DNA of 34,179 bases from Actinomycetes bacterium (GCA_021793115.1 JAJYTJ010000024.1:1-34179); one strand, 5' to 3'. Counted from the first letter of the stretch, positions 1-9,300 are shown. The notes: a model not told the origin generated them from the letters alone. Translations and numbers: made by a program.

Positions 1-411
1 CGTCACCAACCGGGCCAACAGCCCGGACGACCACCCCTGCCCGCTGAGCCCCTTGACTCACGGCGCGAAAGCTAGCGGCGGTCAGCAGTGGTAGTGACCG
101 GCACTTGTTGATCACTGGCACGGAACGAGCCGTTATGGGCCGGGGGTAGTCGCGCCCAATGCACTGGAGTGCGACATCCGCGGGACGTCGGTGACGGATG
201 AGCTGTGCATGGTGGCGGCGCCATGCCCGACGGTTCGACGTCGACGGCTGACCAACGGTCAGCTCGACCCGATCGGGGTGTCGGGGGTCGGGCGGGTCAG
301 TTTCGCCGCACCCGCCATCACGCGTCGGTGAGCACGTTCGGGCGGTCGGTCGGCGACGTGACGGACCCGGGGGCCGACGCAGTTTCGCGCAGAGCCATCG
401 ACGAGGGCTCC

Positions 412-425
412 GTTTCACGTGAAAC
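412..425. other. parS centromere-like site 1
   Basis: The sequence GTTTCACGTGAAAC is the perfect palindromic core of the bacterial parS site bound by ParB. With flanking bases (411-426) it matches 15 of the 16 positions of TGTTTCACGTGAAACA. It lies about 0.9 kb upstream of rsmG, in the same neighbourhood as parA and parB. ParB-CTP loads at such sites and spreads to form the partition complex near the origin. Confidence 0.95.
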
Positions 426-604
426 AGGCAAACGGCCGTAGCCGTGTGCGGTCGCGCTCAGGGGGACGCGCGCGATACGGCGCCGTTGGGCGAGGCTCGC
501 ACCCTCTCCGACGCGGTTCGGCCGGCGGATCCGGTGCGGCGGAGCTGGCCGGCGTAGATCGTTGTAGGGCCGTACGTGCTGAGGACGGCCGCAGGGAACC
601 CCCG

Positions 605-618
605 GTTTCACGTGAAAC
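605..618. other. parS centromere-like site 2
   Basis: A second perfect GTTTCACGTGAAAC core, 193 bp from the first and just upstream of the 24-bp palindromic repeat array. The 16-bp context (604-619) matches 14 of 16 consensus positions, the two mismatches being the outermost bases. Confidence 0.94.
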
Positions 619-672
619 GACGTCGCCAAGCGGGCATTCGTCAGACGGCGCGGTTGCTGGCGCGGATGCCGG

Positions 673-767
673 CGAGCATTGCTCGAGCAAGACCGGCGAG
701 CATTGCTCGCGCAAGACCGGCGAGCATTGCTCGCGCAAGACCGGCGAGCCGTGCTCGGGCAACGCCG
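673..767. repeat. 24-bp tandem repeat array with internal palindromes
   Basis: Three consecutive 24-bp units start at 673, 697 and 721, the first differing from the other two by one base (A against C at unit position 14). A fourth, degraded copy starts at 745. Each unit contains the odd palindrome CGAGCATTGCTCG. The first unit also contains the perfect dyad TTGCTCGAGCAA, which is imperfect in the next two. The regular phasing and dyads suggest iterated protein binding sites or a cruciform-prone element. The 24-bp length keeps all reading frames open, so the repeat alone cannot exclude coding. Confidence 0.85.
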
Positions 768-1281
768 TGGTTGCAGGCGCAGGCACGAACGGACGCTGTC
801 TCCGCCGAGGCCGACGACCTCTGGCCTGCACAGCCGGCTGGGACCGGGGCGCATGTCGACAGCGCCAGTGGCGGTCAGGCGGGAACCGTGGTGCTGCGAC
901 GTGCGCGCGAGCGGCCGAAGGGTCCAGCCTGGCCCGAGTGGTGGGCCGGGTAACAGGCCGTGGGAAGGGGAGGGCCAGCAACGTGTCCGGACGAACCGAG
1001 CCGGGACCGTCTCACGGGGACGTCGCCGATGCGCCCGTTGTCGGGCCGCCAGGGAAGGCGGGCACGACAACGCGGGGCGCGTAGGGCACGCCGTTGTCGG
1101 CCAGGGCGTGTCGGGCGTGTCGAGTGCGACACGTCACCTGGACGGACCTGGGTCGACGCTGCACCGCTGATCCCCGTGACGGTCTCCTGTGGACGTTGCG
1201 TCACGCGGCGCGCCGGCCCGGGTAGCGTGGGCCGACGGTTGCGGGGCGCGAGCTAGGCGGGGCGTGAGATCGACGGCTGGT

Positions 1282-1974
1282 ATGAACGGGACACCCGACG
1301 AGGTCGGCACGGCGGCCGGTGCGGCGACCGATCCCCTTGAGGACGACCCGCGTCTTCCGGCCTACTTCGGCGACGCATGGCCAGCCGTTCGCGGGTTCGC
1401 CGCCCTGTTGCGTCGTCATGGCGAGGAACGCGGCTTGCTCGGCCCGCGCGAGGCATCGCGCCTCTGGGAGCGGCACCTGCTGAATTCCGCCGGGGGCGCG
1501 GACGTGCTGCCCACCACCGGCACACTGGTGGATCTTGGGAGCGGCGCCGGTTTGCCGGGGATCGTCCTGGCTGCGATGCGCCCGCAGGCACGTGTGGTGC
1601 TGCTCGAGCCGATGGAACGGCGGACGGACTGGCTGCGCATGGTGGTCGACGAGCTCGGGCTGGTCAATGCCGAGGTGGTCCGGGCTCGCGCCGAGGACGT
1701 GGCGGGCGCGCTGTCCGCGGACGCCGTGACCGCTCGCGCGGTGTCTGCGTTGGACAACCTCTTCCGCTGGGCTGCGCTGCTGGTACGGCCCGGTGGCGGT
1801 CTCTACGCCATCAAGGGTGCGCGCGCTGCCGACGAGGTGTTGGCCGCGCGGGACGTGGCGCGGCGACTCGGCTGGGTGGACGTGCAGGTGCAGGAGGTCG
1901 GGACGCTGGACGGCGTCGAGGCCACTCGCGTGGTGCGCGCCGTGCGGAAGGGTGGTGCCCCGAGTGTTCGGTAG
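1282..1974 (+). CDS. rsmG: 16S rRNA (guanine-N7)-methyltransferase RsmG (GidB)
   Basis: Protein of 230 residues that by family methylates N7 of a guanine in the 530 loop of 16S rRNA using S-adenosylmethionine. The sequence shows the RsmG signature LWERHLLNS, the SAM-binding glycine loop DLGSGAGLPG at about residues 84-93, then VVLLEPMERRTDWL and a C-terminal TLDGVEATRVVRAVRKG. Length is usual for the family. I chose ATG 1282; the same frame is open back to 1189, but those 31 residues are Arg/Gly-rich and not typical. No strong ribosome binding site is visible. Its stop overlaps the likely start of parA, the classic rsmG-parA-parB order. Confidence 0.93.
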   Translation: MNGTPDEVGTAAGAATDPLEDDPRLPAYFGDAWPAVRGFAALLRRHGEERGLLGPREASRLWERHLLNSAGGADVLPTTGTLVDLGSGAGLPGIVLAAMRPQARVVLLEPMERRTDWLRMVVDELGLVNAEVVRARAEDVAGALSADAVTARAVSALDNLFRWAALLVRPGGGLYAIKGARAADEVLAARDVARRLGWVDVQVQEVGTLDGVEATRVVRAVRKGGAPSVR

Positions 1975-3889
1975 GGCCAAGCGGCGATCGTCGCCGGTTC
2001 CCGCGCAGCGGCCGGGCCTCGTTGTTCCCGCGTCGGGACAGGATGAGGCGTCGGCCGGCGCGGTCCCCACCCAAGCCGTCGACGTCCCGAATCACTGGGA
2101 GGCCGACGCCACCGTCCCGGCCCACGATCTACCGGGCTCTGCCTCGCCGACGGCCGGCCGGCCGCGCGTGACCGCGCCGTCCTGGCCGCCGGTGCCGAGG
2201 GCTGCCCCTGCGGTGGTCGGTTCGGTACAGCTTTCACGTACCGACGGGGGTCCGAGCGAGGGCCCGTCGGGCACCCCGGCTCGCCCATCACCGGCGGGGC
2301 AGAACGGCTCAGCCACCATGGCCGACGGAGGGGACGGTGCGTCCGCCGCCGTTTCACGTGAAACGACGACCACCGACGACAAGGGAACCGGTCGATCACC
2401 CATCCCCAGCGGCCTCGCGACACACGACGGCAGCGAGTCGAAGGCCGCGCCGCCCGACGCCGATGACTGGGTGACCGTCGAACCGGGCGAGAGCGCCAGA
2501 AACGTGACAAATCCCTCGGCGCGGCTTGCCGCCGGGGCCCGTGCTCATGACACCCTTACGGCGTCGACCGGAGGCCCGGCCGACGTCACGCCGGGGGCCG
2601 CGGACGGGCGCGAGGTGCCCTCCGCCGGGCGGGCCATCGCTGATGGTGGGTCGGGCGTGGGACGAGCGGAGGGAGTGGAACCCGGCATGGGTATGGATGA
2701 CGTCGTCGCGGTACGACCCGCGGGGTTGCCGGGCTGGTCACGCGCCGATGCGCCAGCGGACCCGGAAGAGCGCAGTCGCGCTGCCCTCGTCCAGAGCCTG
2801 CCCCCGGTCTCCGACGACACGCCCGTCCTGGCCGAGCTGCACCAAGACGCCCGTCGTCGCATCGAGCTGCGGGGCAGGCGGTTCCCGCGTCCCGAAAGCA
2901 CACGCGTCATCACCGTGGCGAACCAGAAGGGCGGCGTCGGCAAGACCACCACGACCGTCAACCTGGCCGCCGCCCTCGCCCAGTCCGGGCTCACGGTGCT
3001 CGTGGTCGACAGCGACCCGCAGGGCAACGCCTCGACCGCGCTCGGCGTGGAGCACCGCGCCGGCACGCCGTCGATCTACGAGGTGCTCGTCGAGAGTGCG
3101 CCTCTCCACAGTGCCGTCCAGGAGAGCCCCGACGTGCCCGGGCTGTTCTGCGTACCCGCGACCATCGACCTGTCCGGCGCCGAGATCGAGCTGGTCTCGA
3201 TGGTGGCGCGCGAGACGCGCCTGCGGAACGCGCTCGACCAGTACATGGCATGGCGGGCCGCCGCGGGCCTCGACCGCATCGACTACGTGCTCGTCGACTG
3301 CCCGCCCAGCCTCGGCCTGCTCACCGTCAACGCGTTCGCCGCGGGGCGAGAGGTCTTCATCCCGATCCAGTGCGAGTACTACGCGCTCGAGGGACTCAGC
3401 CAGCTCCTCAAGACGATCGAGCTGATCCAGGCGCACCTCAACCCCGGACTCCACGTCTCCACGATCCTGCTGACGATGTACGACGGCCGGACGAACCTCG
3501 CGCAGCAGGTGGCAGAGGAAGTCCGCACACACTTCCCGGAGACGACGCTGCGGACCACGGTGCCGCGCTCGGTGCGGATCTCCGAGGCGCCGAGCTACGG
3601 CCAGACGGTGATGACGTACGACCCCGGATCGTCGGGCGCCCTGGCCTACCTCGAGGCCGCGCGGGAGCTGGCCGAGCGCGGTGCGGCTCAGACGTTCGAG
3701 ATCGGTGCACCGAGGACTGGGCCGATCGGGACGACGGACGGCGACCCGGCCAGGGCGGCGGCACACGCCCGAGTGAACGGCGCGCCGGCGCCCCGGCCCA
3801 CGCCCGTGGGCTGGGGGTCGCCGACGGGCGGCGTCCCGGGCAGCGGCACAGGGGACGCATGGCGTCCGGGTGGCAAGGAGGAATCGTGA
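1964..3889 (+). CDS. parA: ParA chromosome-partitioning ATPase with long N-terminal extension
   Basis: ParA/MinD-type ATPase that works with ParB and parS to segregate origins. The C-terminal half is a complete ParA: deviant Walker [11 protein letters not shown] (lysine about residue 322 from this start), [11 protein letters not shown], the Walker B-like [12 protein letters not shown], and [11 protein letters not shown]. About 310 residues precede the core, rich in Pro, Gly, Asp and Ser and with no recognisable fold; the family core needs only 250-290. The start is uncertain. GTG 1964 overlaps the rsmG stop and would couple translation; in-frame alternatives are GTG 1952/1955, ATG 2318 and ATG 2687, the last giving a more typical protein of about 400 residues. 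A parS core lies inside the extension and encodes VSRE. parB follows with a GTGA overlap. Confidence 0.92.
   Translation: MFGRAKRRSSPVPAQRPGLVVPASGQDEASAGAVPTQAVDVPNHWEADATVPAHDLPGSASPTAGRPRVTAPSWPPVPRAAPAVVGSVQLSRTDGGPSEGPSGTPARPSPAGQNGSATMADGGDGASAAVSRETTTTDDKGTGRSPIPSGLATHDGSESKAAPPDADDWVTVEPGESARNVTNPSARLAAGARAHDTLTASTGGPADVTPGAADGREVPSAGRAIADGGSGVGRAEGVEPGMGMDDVVAVRPAGLPGWSRADAPADPEERSRAALVQSLPPVSDDTPVLAELHQDARRRIELRGRRFPRPESTRVITVANQKGGVGKTTTTVNLAAALAQSGLTVLVVDSDPQGNASTALGVEHRAGTPSIYEVLVESAPLHSAVQESPDVPGLFCVPATIDLSGAEIELVSMVARETRLRNALDQYMAWRAAAGLDRIDYVLVDCPPSLGLLTVNAFAAGREVFIPIQCEYYALEGLSQLLKTIELIQAHLNPGLHVSTILLTMYDGRTNLAQQVAEEVRTHFPETTLRTTVPRSVRISEAPSYGQTVMTYDPGSSGALAYLEAARELAERGAAQTFEIGAPRTGPIGTTDGDPARAAAHARVNGAPAPRPTPVGWGSPTGGVPGSGTGDAWRPGGKEES
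2351..2364. other. parS site 3, inside the parA reading frame
   Basis: A third perfect GTTTCACGTGAAAC core, located within the N-terminal extension of parA, where it encodes Val-Ser-Arg-Glu-Thr together with the next base. An in-frame ATG at 2318 lies just upstream. ParB bound here could affect parAB transcription as well as loading of the partition complex; that is inference. Confidence 0.93.
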
Positions 3890-5163
3890 GCGAGAAGCGG
3901 CGTGGCCTCGGGCGTGGCCTCGGGGCCCTGATCCCGACCAGCGCGGACACCAGCCGGGAGCGGCCGGTCGACGTGTTCTTCCCGAGCGTGCGCGACAATG
4001 ACGGTGTCGCCGTCGCCGTCGCGGACCGCCAGGACCTCGCAGCCAGGCCCGACGACGACACCGTCGGCGTCGGGACCACGGGCAGCGGTTCGCGAGCCGG
4101 CGCGACCGACGGCTCGGTGGACGGCCGGCCCGATGGGTGGCCATCGGGCGCGATCACGGATGGGACGGACCGCCCGACCGACGGACGCATCAACGGCCGG
4201 AACGAGATCGGGGCAGCCGGTCCGACGAGCGTGCGGACGAACGGTTTGGCGGACGGCTTGGCGAAGAGCGCCGCGACTGGCGCGTCGAACGGTGCGACCG
4301 ATGCCCGGTCCGATGCGGACGCGTCGTCCGACGGCCTGCTGCCGGTGCCCGGCGCCACCTTCGCCGAGGTGCCGGTGTCGTCGATCCAGCCCAACCCCCG
4401 CCAGCCCCGCACCGTGTTCGACGAGGAACAGCTGGACGAGCTCGTCGCCTCGATCCGTGAGGTCGGCGTGCTGCAACCGGTTGTGGTGCGCCCGGTGGGG
4501 GACGGCTACGAGCTGATCATGGGCGAGCGTCGGTGGCGCGCCACGCAGGCGGCGGGACTCGAGACCATCCCGGCGATCGTGCGGCAGACCGACGACGGCG
4601 ACATGCTGCGCGACGCCCTGCTGGAGAACCTGCACCGCGCACAGCTCAACCCGCTGGAGGAGGCGGCCGCCTACCAGCAGCTGCTCGACGACTTCGGGTG
4701 CACGCACGAGGAGCTGGCCGGACGCATCCACCGGTCACGACCGCAGATCTCGAACACGCTGCGCCTGCTCAAGCTGCCGCCCCTGGTGCAGCGCCGTGTC
4801 GCGGCGGGGGTGCTCTCCGCCGGCCATGCGCGGGCGTTGCTCGCGCTGAGCGACGCAGCCGCGATGGAGCGGATCGCGCAGCGCATCGTGGCGGAGGGGC
4901 TGTCGGTCCGCGCGGTCGAGGAGATCGTCGCGCTCGGCGGCGACGAGGCCAAGCCTGTTCGTCGACCGGCGCCGCGCGCCGGCGACCGGAACGAGGCGTT
5001 GGACGACCTCGCCACCCGCCTGTCGGACCGCTTCGAGACCCGCGTCAAGGTGGCCCTGGGCAAGTCGAAGGGTCGGTTGACGGTCGAGTTCGCCTCGGTG
5101 CAGGACCTCAACCGCATCCTCGGCGCACTGGCTCCCGGTGATCCGGGTCTCTTCCACCGCTGA
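3886..5163 (+). CDS. parB: ParB chromosome-partitioning protein (CTPase clamp)
   Basis: Protein of 425 residues that binds parS and slides on DNA as a CTP-dependent clamp. It begins with the usual N-terminal [14 protein letters not shown] motif. A linker of about 120 residues rich in Asp, Gly, Arg and Thr follows. The core then runs: box I ([12 protein letters not shown]), the CTP-binding motif GERRWRA (near residue 213), [14 protein letters not shown] (near 247), the helix-turn-helix around [22 protein letters not shown], and a C-terminal dimerisation domain ending [16 protein letters not shown] 3886 is supported by a strong AAGGAGG at 3875-3881 and by the GTGA overlap with the parA stop, indicating coupling. 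The linker is longer than in many homologues. Confidence 0.95.
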   Translation: MSEKRRGLGRGLGALIPTSADTSRERPVDVFFPSVRDNDGVAVAVADRQDLAARPDDDTVGVGTTGSGSRAGATDGSVDGRPDGWPSGAITDGTDRPTDGRINGRNEIGAAGPTSVRTNGLADGLAKSAATGASNGATDARSDADASSDGLLPVPGATFAEVPVSSIQPNPRQPRTVFDEEQLDELVASIREVGVLQPVVVRPVGDGYELIMGERRWRATQAAGLETIPAIVRQTDDGDMLRDALLENLHRAQLNPLEEAAAYQQLLDDFGCTHEELAGRIHRSRPQISNTLRLLKLPPLVQRRVAAGVLSAGHARALLALSDAAAMERIAQRIVAEGLSVRAVEEIVALGGDEAKPVRRPAPRAGDRNEALDDLATRLSDRFETRVKVALGKSKGRLTVEFASVQDLNRILGALAPGDPGLFHR

Positions 5164-5246
5164 CGTACATCGGTAGGACGACGATCGGTACGCGGGCGGT
5201 GTTCGGCGCCGTCGGGCCCGCCGACGCGCCGGGCCGCCGCGCTCGA

Positions 5247-5293
5247 CCGACGAGGTGACAGCCCGACGAGGTGACAGTCCGACGAAGTGACGG
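5247..5293. repeat. three 16-bp direct repeats downstream of parB
   Basis: The motif CCGACGAGGTGACAG occurs at 5247 and 5263, with a variant (two changes) at 5279, giving an exact 16-bp period. It lies between the convergent ends of parB and the D-Ala-D-Ala ligase family gene. No terminator-like hairpin with a T-run was found with it. Function unknown. Confidence 0.75.
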
Positions 5294-5339
5294 GCCCCCC
5301 GGCGGCGCGTCCATCACATCGCTCAGCGGCAGGGCACGT

Positions 5340-6296
5340 TCAGCTCCCGGCGAGCTCCGCGTCCACGAGCGCCCGGTACAGCCATCCGAGCTCGTACCCG
5401 GCGGCCTCGGCGGCCTGCGGCAGCAGTGACGTCTCGGTCATCCCGGGGGCGACGTTGACCTCGAGGAACCACGGCGTGCCGTCGCCGTCCACGATGAGGT
5501 CGGTGCGCGAGAGGCGCGCCAGCCCGAGAGCGGTGTGGGCGGCGAGGGCGGCCTCGGTCACGCGTGCGGCGACGTCGTCGGACAGCCGCGCAGGGAGGAA
5601 GTACTCGGTGCGGCCGGGGTTGTAGCGGGCGTCGTAGTCGTAGGGGCCGTCCGTGACGATCTCGACCGCGGGCAGCACGCGCGGACCCGATCCCGTGTCG
5701 ACCACGGACACGGCGACCTCGGTGCCGAGGACGGCCCGTTCCACCAGGGCGGCGTCGCTGTAGGCGAAGCACTCGACCATCGCGGCGGGCAGGGCGTCGG
5801 CGGACGTGACCAACGTGACGCCGAGGGCGGAGCCGCCGCTGGAGGGCTTGACGACGAGGGGTAGCCCGAGCTTCGCCACCAGCGCGTCGAGGATCCGATG
5901 GGCTCCCAGCTCACGGAACAGGGACTGTGGCAGGGTGACGAAGTCGGGGGTCGCGAGCCCGGCCCGGGCGACGACGGTCTTGGCGATCGGCTTGTCCCAC
6001 GCGATGCGGCTCTCGCGGGCGCCGGTGCCCAGCACGCGCAGCCCCAGCAGCGACAGCACGTCCCGCACCGAGCCGTCCTCGCCCGTGGCACCGTGGAGCA
6101 GGGGCCAGACGAGGTCGGGGGACACCTCGCGCAGGGACGCGGCGAGGTCGGCGTCGACATCGTGCAGCAGCACCTCGGCGCCGGTGGACCGCAGCGCCTC
6201 CGCGACGCGTCGGCCGGACCGCAGCGAGACGTCGCGCTCGTGCGACAGGCCCCCGGCCAGGACGACCACGCGGGGTGCGGCAGGGACGGCGTTCAC
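5340..6296 (-). CDS. D-alanine--D-alanine ligase family protein (ATP-grasp)
   Basis: Protein of 318 residues of the ATP-grasp D-Ala-D-Ala ligase family, which by family joins two D-alanines for the peptidoglycan stem peptide in the cytosol. Visible landmarks are the N-terminal VVVLAGGLSHERDVSLRSG, the HGATGEDGSV loop, LGTGARESRIAWDKPIAK, the ATP-grasp strand VVKPSSGGSALGV, and the metal/phosphate site FLEVNVAPGMTETSLLP. Length is slightly short, since typical Ddl is 300-370 residues. It lies convergent to parB and downstream of the aminotransferase on the same strand, 81 bp apart. Actinobacteria often carry a separate canonical ddl near thiL/leuCD, so this copy may be a paralogue; I therefore give no symbol. 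Confidence 0.85.
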   Translation of the reverse strand: MNAVPAAPRVVVLAGGLSHERDVSLRSGRRVAEALRSTGAEVLLHDVDADLAASLREVSPDLVWPLLHGATGEDGSVRDVLSLLGLRVLGTGARESRIAWDKPIAKTVVARAGLATPDFVTLPQSLFRELGAHRILDALVAKLGLPLVVKPSSGGSALGVTLVTSADALPAAMVECFAYSDAALVERAVLGTEVAVSVVDTGSGPRVLPAVEIVTDGPYDYDARYNPGRTEYFLPARLSDDVAARVTEAALAAHTALGLARLSRTDLIVDGDGTPWFLEVNVAPGMTETSLLPQAAEAAGYELGWLYRALVDAELAGS

Positions 6297-6377
6297 AGGG
6301 CACGCTCCGAGGTCGGCTGGACGAAGGACGTCACGAGGTTACCGGCCGCGTCGCCCCGGACGACGGTCGCGGCGCCG

Positions 6378-7718
6378 TCAGGCCAGGTCCGGGCTCGGTG
6401 CCTCGACCTGGTCGCCGTCGGGGTGGCCGGCGGTGCCGAAGAGCTCGACGAGCTCGGCCTCGCCCGAGACGACGGTGGCCAGTCGGCGGACGCCCTCGCG
6501 GATGCGCTCCGGCGTGGGGTAGCAGAACGAGAGTCGCATGTGATCGGCGCCCTGGCCGTCGAAGTAGAAGGCCGTGCCAGGCACGTAGGCGACCCGGGCC
6601 GTGACCGCCCGGGGAAGCATCTCCTTGGCGTCGAGCCCCTCGGGGAGCTTGACCCACGTGTAGAAGCCGCCGTCGGGGACGGTCCAGCTGCAGTCGGGCA
6701 GGTGCTCGGACAGCGCGCCCACCATGGCGTCGCGGCGCTCCCGGTACATCTCGCGGTACGCCTTGATCTGGCCGCGCCAGTCGCACGTGGCCAGGTAGGC
6801 GGAGATGGCGAGCTGCGCCGCGTTGGACGGGCACAGGATCGCGGACTCGCTGGCCAGGACCAGCTTCTCGCGCACGGCGTGGGGCGCGACGACCCAGCCG
6901 ATGCGGTAGCCCGGCGCGAAGGTCTTGGAGAAGGTGCCGAGGTAGAGCACGCCCTCGTCGTCCATGGAGCGCATCGCCGGCGTCGGCTCGCCGTCGAAGC
7001 CGAGCAGCCCGTACGCGTTGTCCTCGACGACGAGCACGCCGTACCGGTGGCAGATCTCGAGGATCCGGGGGCGCCGCTCGAGCGAGAGGCTGACCCCGGC
7101 GGGGTTGTGGAAGTTCGGGATGGTGTACAGGAACTTGACGCGGCGACCCTCGGCCGCGAGCCGCGCCAGCGTGGCCTCGAGCGCCTCGGGGACCAGTCCC
7201 GCCTCGTCGATCGGGACGTGGACCACGTCAGCCTGGTAGGCGCGGAAGACGCCCAGCGCGCCGACGTACGACGGCGCCTCCGCGACGACGACGTCGCCGG
7301 GGTCGCAGAAGATCCGCGTCACGTAGTCGAGCGCCTGCTGCGACCCGGTGGTGACGACCACGTCGTCCGGGTGGGCCGTGATGGCCTCGAGCGACATCAC
7401 CTCGAGGATCTGCTCGCGCAGCCCCTCGTCGCCCTGGCCGGAACCGTACTGCAGGGCCTGCAGCCCGCGCTTGGCCACGACGTCGGCCGCGAGCTGCGAC
7501 AGCGTGTCCAGCGGGAGCCCGTCGAGGAAGGGCATGCCACCGGCGAGCGACACCACCTCCGGCCGGTTGGCGACGGCGAAGAGGGCACGGATCTCCGACG
7601 CCTTCATCCCGTGCGTGCGCTCCGCGTAGGAGCCGAGCCAGGGGTCGAGCCGCGTGCCAGCGGCGACGGACGGGGACTGGCCCACCGTCACACGGCCGGG
7701 CACGGGCTGGGGTGTCAT
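6378..7718 (-). CDS. PLP-dependent aminotransferase, class I/II fold (LysN/2-aminoadipate type)
   Basis: Protein of 446 residues of fold-type I PLP aminotransferases, close to the group of MocR-related aminotransferases without the DNA-binding domain. Landmarks are VSLAGGMPF near residue 57, the PLP phosphate region TTGSQQALDYV, the aromatic TIPNFHNPAG (substrate carboxylate and PLP asparagine), VVEDNAYGLL, the Schiff-base lysine in LGTFSKTFAPGYRIGW, and a C-terminal MRLSFCYPTPERI with the conserved arginine. The amino acid substrate cannot be told from sequence. It sits in a block of minus-strand genes between the ligase family gene and trxA and is commonly seen near parAB in related genomes. 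Confidence 0.88.
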   Translation of the reverse strand: MTPQPVPGRVTVGQSPSVAAGTRLDPWLGSYAERTHGMKASEIRALFAVANRPEVVSLAGGMPFLDGLPLDTLSQLAADVVAKRGLQALQYGSGQGDEGLREQILEVMSLEAITAHPDDVVVTTGSQQALDYVTRIFCDPGDVVVAEAPSYVGALGVFRAYQADVVHVPIDEAGLVPEALEATLARLAAEGRRVKFLYTIPNFHNPAGVSLSLERRPRILEICHRYGVLVVEDNAYGLLGFDGEPTPAMRSMDDEGVLYLGTFSKTFAPGYRIGWVVAPHAVREKLVLASESAILCPSNAAQLAISAYLATCDWRGQIKAYREMYRERRDAMVGALSEHLPDCSWTVPDGGFYTWVKLPEGLDAKEMLPRAVTARVAYVPGTAFYFDGQGADHMRLSFCYPTPERIREGVRRLATVVSGEAELVELFGTAGHPDGDQVEAPSPDLA

Positions 7719-7877
7719 GGCGCCAGTGTGTCACGCCCGAAGGACCGACCGATCCGCGACGGATCCGGCGACATTTCGCCGAAGATCAGGACACTGTCGA
7801 GCGGCGCACCAAGAGATTCTTCGACCGACACGCCCGGACGGACCACGGAATGAGACGGCCACCGACCGGGAGCCCGC

Positions 7878-8204
7878 TCAGGCGGTGGCGAGGACCGTCT
7901 CGACGCGCTCGACGAGCATCGACTTCGGACGCGCGCCGTAGAGCACCTCCGTGAGTTCGCCACCGGCGTAGAACTGCAGCGTGGGCAGCGACACGATGCC
8001 GAACCGCTCCACCAGACCGGGGTTCTCGTCGGCGTTCACGGCGACGAACGACACGCGTCCCGCGTAGGCGTCCGCGAGCTCGTCCAGCACGGGGTTGAGC
8101 ACGCGGCAGGGTCCGCACCAGGGCGCCCAGAAGTCCACGACCACGGGGACGGGCGAGCCGAGCACCTCGGCATCGAACGTGACGTCGGTGACGTCACGGG
8201 ACAC
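7878..8204 (-). CDS. trxA: thioredoxin
   Basis: Protein of 108 residues, the standard thioredoxin length. It carries the active site WCGPC (cysteines 30 and 33), the cis-proline segment SLPTLQFY and the C-terminal helix. It reduces disulfides in cytosolic proteins and is itself reduced by the TrxB encoded immediately upstream. I start it at GTG 8204; the frame stays open much further upstream, but that part is the shadow of trxB. The trxB stop is only 2 bp before this GTG, so the two are translated from one message. Confidence 0.95.
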   Translation of the reverse strand: MSRDVTDVTFDAEVLGSPVPVVVDFWAPWCGPCRVLNPVLDELADAYAGRVSFVAVNADENPGLVERFGIVSLPTLQFYAGGELTEVLYGARPKSMLVERVETVLATA

Positions 8205-8206
8205 GG

Positions 8207-9247
8207 TCAGGCGCCCGCCTCGATCGCGACCGCCGCGTCGTCGGCCGCGACCGCACCCGTACCGGCCGACACGTGAGCGACCGCGGCCTCGTCGTCCGCG
8301 AGCGGCGGCAGGGCCGCGAGGAAGTGCTGCGCGTCGAGGGCGGCCGAGCAGCCCGAGCCCGCCGCGGTGATGGCCTGCCGGTAGACGTGGTCCACCGCGT
8401 CGCCGCAGGCGAAGACGCCGGGCAGGTTGGTGGCGGTGGTGCGGCCCTGCACGACGATGTAGCCGGACTCGTCGAGCTCCACCTGGCCCTTGAGCAGCTC
8501 GGTGCGGGGCTCGTGCCCGATCGCGACGAACAGCCCGCCGGCCGGCAGCTCGCGGGTCTCGCCCGTCACGGTGTCGCGCAGCGTCACGCCGGTGACCTTG
8601 GTGTCGCCGGAGATGCCGACGACCTCGCTGTTCCAGGCGAACCGCATCTTCGGGTCGTTCAGCGCCCGGTCCGCCATGATCTTGCTCGCCCGCAGCTGGT
8701 CGCGGCGGTGCACCATCGTCACCGTGCGGCCGAACCGCGTGAGGAACGTCGCCTCCTCGACCGCCGAGTCGCCGCCGCCGACCACGACGATGTCCTGGTC
8801 GCGGAAGAAGAAGCCGTCGCACGTGGCACACCACGACACCCCGCGGCCGGACAACCGCTTCTCGTCGGCCAGCCCGAGCTCGCGGTACGCCGAACCCGTC
8901 GCGAGGATGACCGCGCGGGCGCGGTACGTCTGCCCGCCGCCCGTGACGATCGTCTTCACCGGGCCCGTGAGGTCGACCTCGGTCGCGTCGTCCCACACCA
9001 CCTCGGCCCCGAACCGCTCGGCCTGCCGCTGCATGTGCTCCATGAGCTCGGGCCCGAGGATGCCGTCGGCGAAGCCGGGGAAGTTCTCCACGTCGGTGGT
9101 GTTCATGAGCGCGCCACCGGCGGTCACCGAGCCCGCGAGCACCACGGGCCGCAGGCCCGCGCGCGCCGCGTAGATGGCCGCGGTGTACCCGGCGGGGCCG
9201 GAGCCCACGACGACGACCTCACGGACAGGGCTGACGGAGTCGGTCAC
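8207..9247 (-). CDS. trxB: thioredoxin-disulfide reductase
   Basis: Flavoprotein of 346 residues that transfers electrons from NADPH to thioredoxin. It shows the FAD-binding [24 protein letters not shown], the redox CATC (Cys140 and Cys143), the NADPH-binding [13 protein letters not shown] and the C-terminal [23 protein letters not shown] tail of about 30 residues rich in Ala, Val and Asp extends past the usual end. It forms a bicistronic unit with trxA, as in most Actinobacteria. In mycobacteria a sigma factor gene (sigM) sits next to trxB; none is present here. Confidence 0.96.
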   Translation of the reverse strand: MTDSVSPVREVVVVGSGPAGYTAAIYAARAGLRPVVLAGSVTAGGALMNTTDVENFPGFADGILGPELMEHMQRQAERFGAEVVWDDATEVDLTGPVKTIVTGGGQTYRARAVILATGSAYRELGLADEKRLSGRGVSWCATCDGFFFRDQDIVVVGGGDSAVEEATFLTRFGRTVTMVHRRDQLRASKIMADRALNDPKMRFAWNSEVVGISGDTKVTGVTLRDTVTGETRELPAGGLFVAIGHEPRTELLKGQVELDESGYIVVQGRTTATNLPGVFACGDAVDHVYRQAITAAGSGCSAALDAQHFLAALPPLADDEAAVAHVSAGTGAVAADDAAVAIEAGA

Positions 9248-9300
9248 AGCAAGTCCTCACAGGTGGGGATGGCGAAGGGCGATGTGTTCAACCGATGGTA

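Larger units (their letters stand above)
1..1281. other. gene-poor region upstream of rsmG with two parS sites
   Basis: I could not recognise a gene here. Many frames stay open on both strands only because GC is high; their translations are Arg/Pro/Ala-rich, resemble no family I know, and third-position GC is not as strongly biased as in rsmG or parB. The region carries two parS cores, a 24-bp tandem array (673-767) and a perfect 7-bp hairpin at 1116-1133. In related genomes jag/yidC/rnpA lie just upstream of rsmG. Bases 2-94 form a short open frame ending in TAG that could be the tail of an upstream gene, but I cannot identify it. Confidence 0.6.

Noticed and set aside
673..767. CRISPR-like repeats
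   Set aside because: Units are directly adjacent with no spacers and no cas genes are present.
419..1084. open frame encoding an octapeptide repeat (GEHCSRKT) over the 24-bp array
   Set aside because: Other frames over the array are equally open because the unit length is a multiple of three; there is no coding bias and no homology. A noncoding array is the simpler reading, though not proven.
2231..2244. a fourth, degenerate parS (CTTTCACGTACCG)
   Set aside because: Only one half of the palindrome is kept, and ParB needs both arms.
2738..4144. 468-codon open frame antisense to parA/parB
   Set aside because: It mirrors the complementary strand of clear parA and parB genes; the translation is Arg/His/Asp-rich and matches no family.
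5898..7853. 651-codon plus-strand open frame across the ligase family and aminotransferase genes
   Set aside because: It lies antisense to two well-supported genes, and its composition is that expected of a complementary frame in GC-rich DNA.
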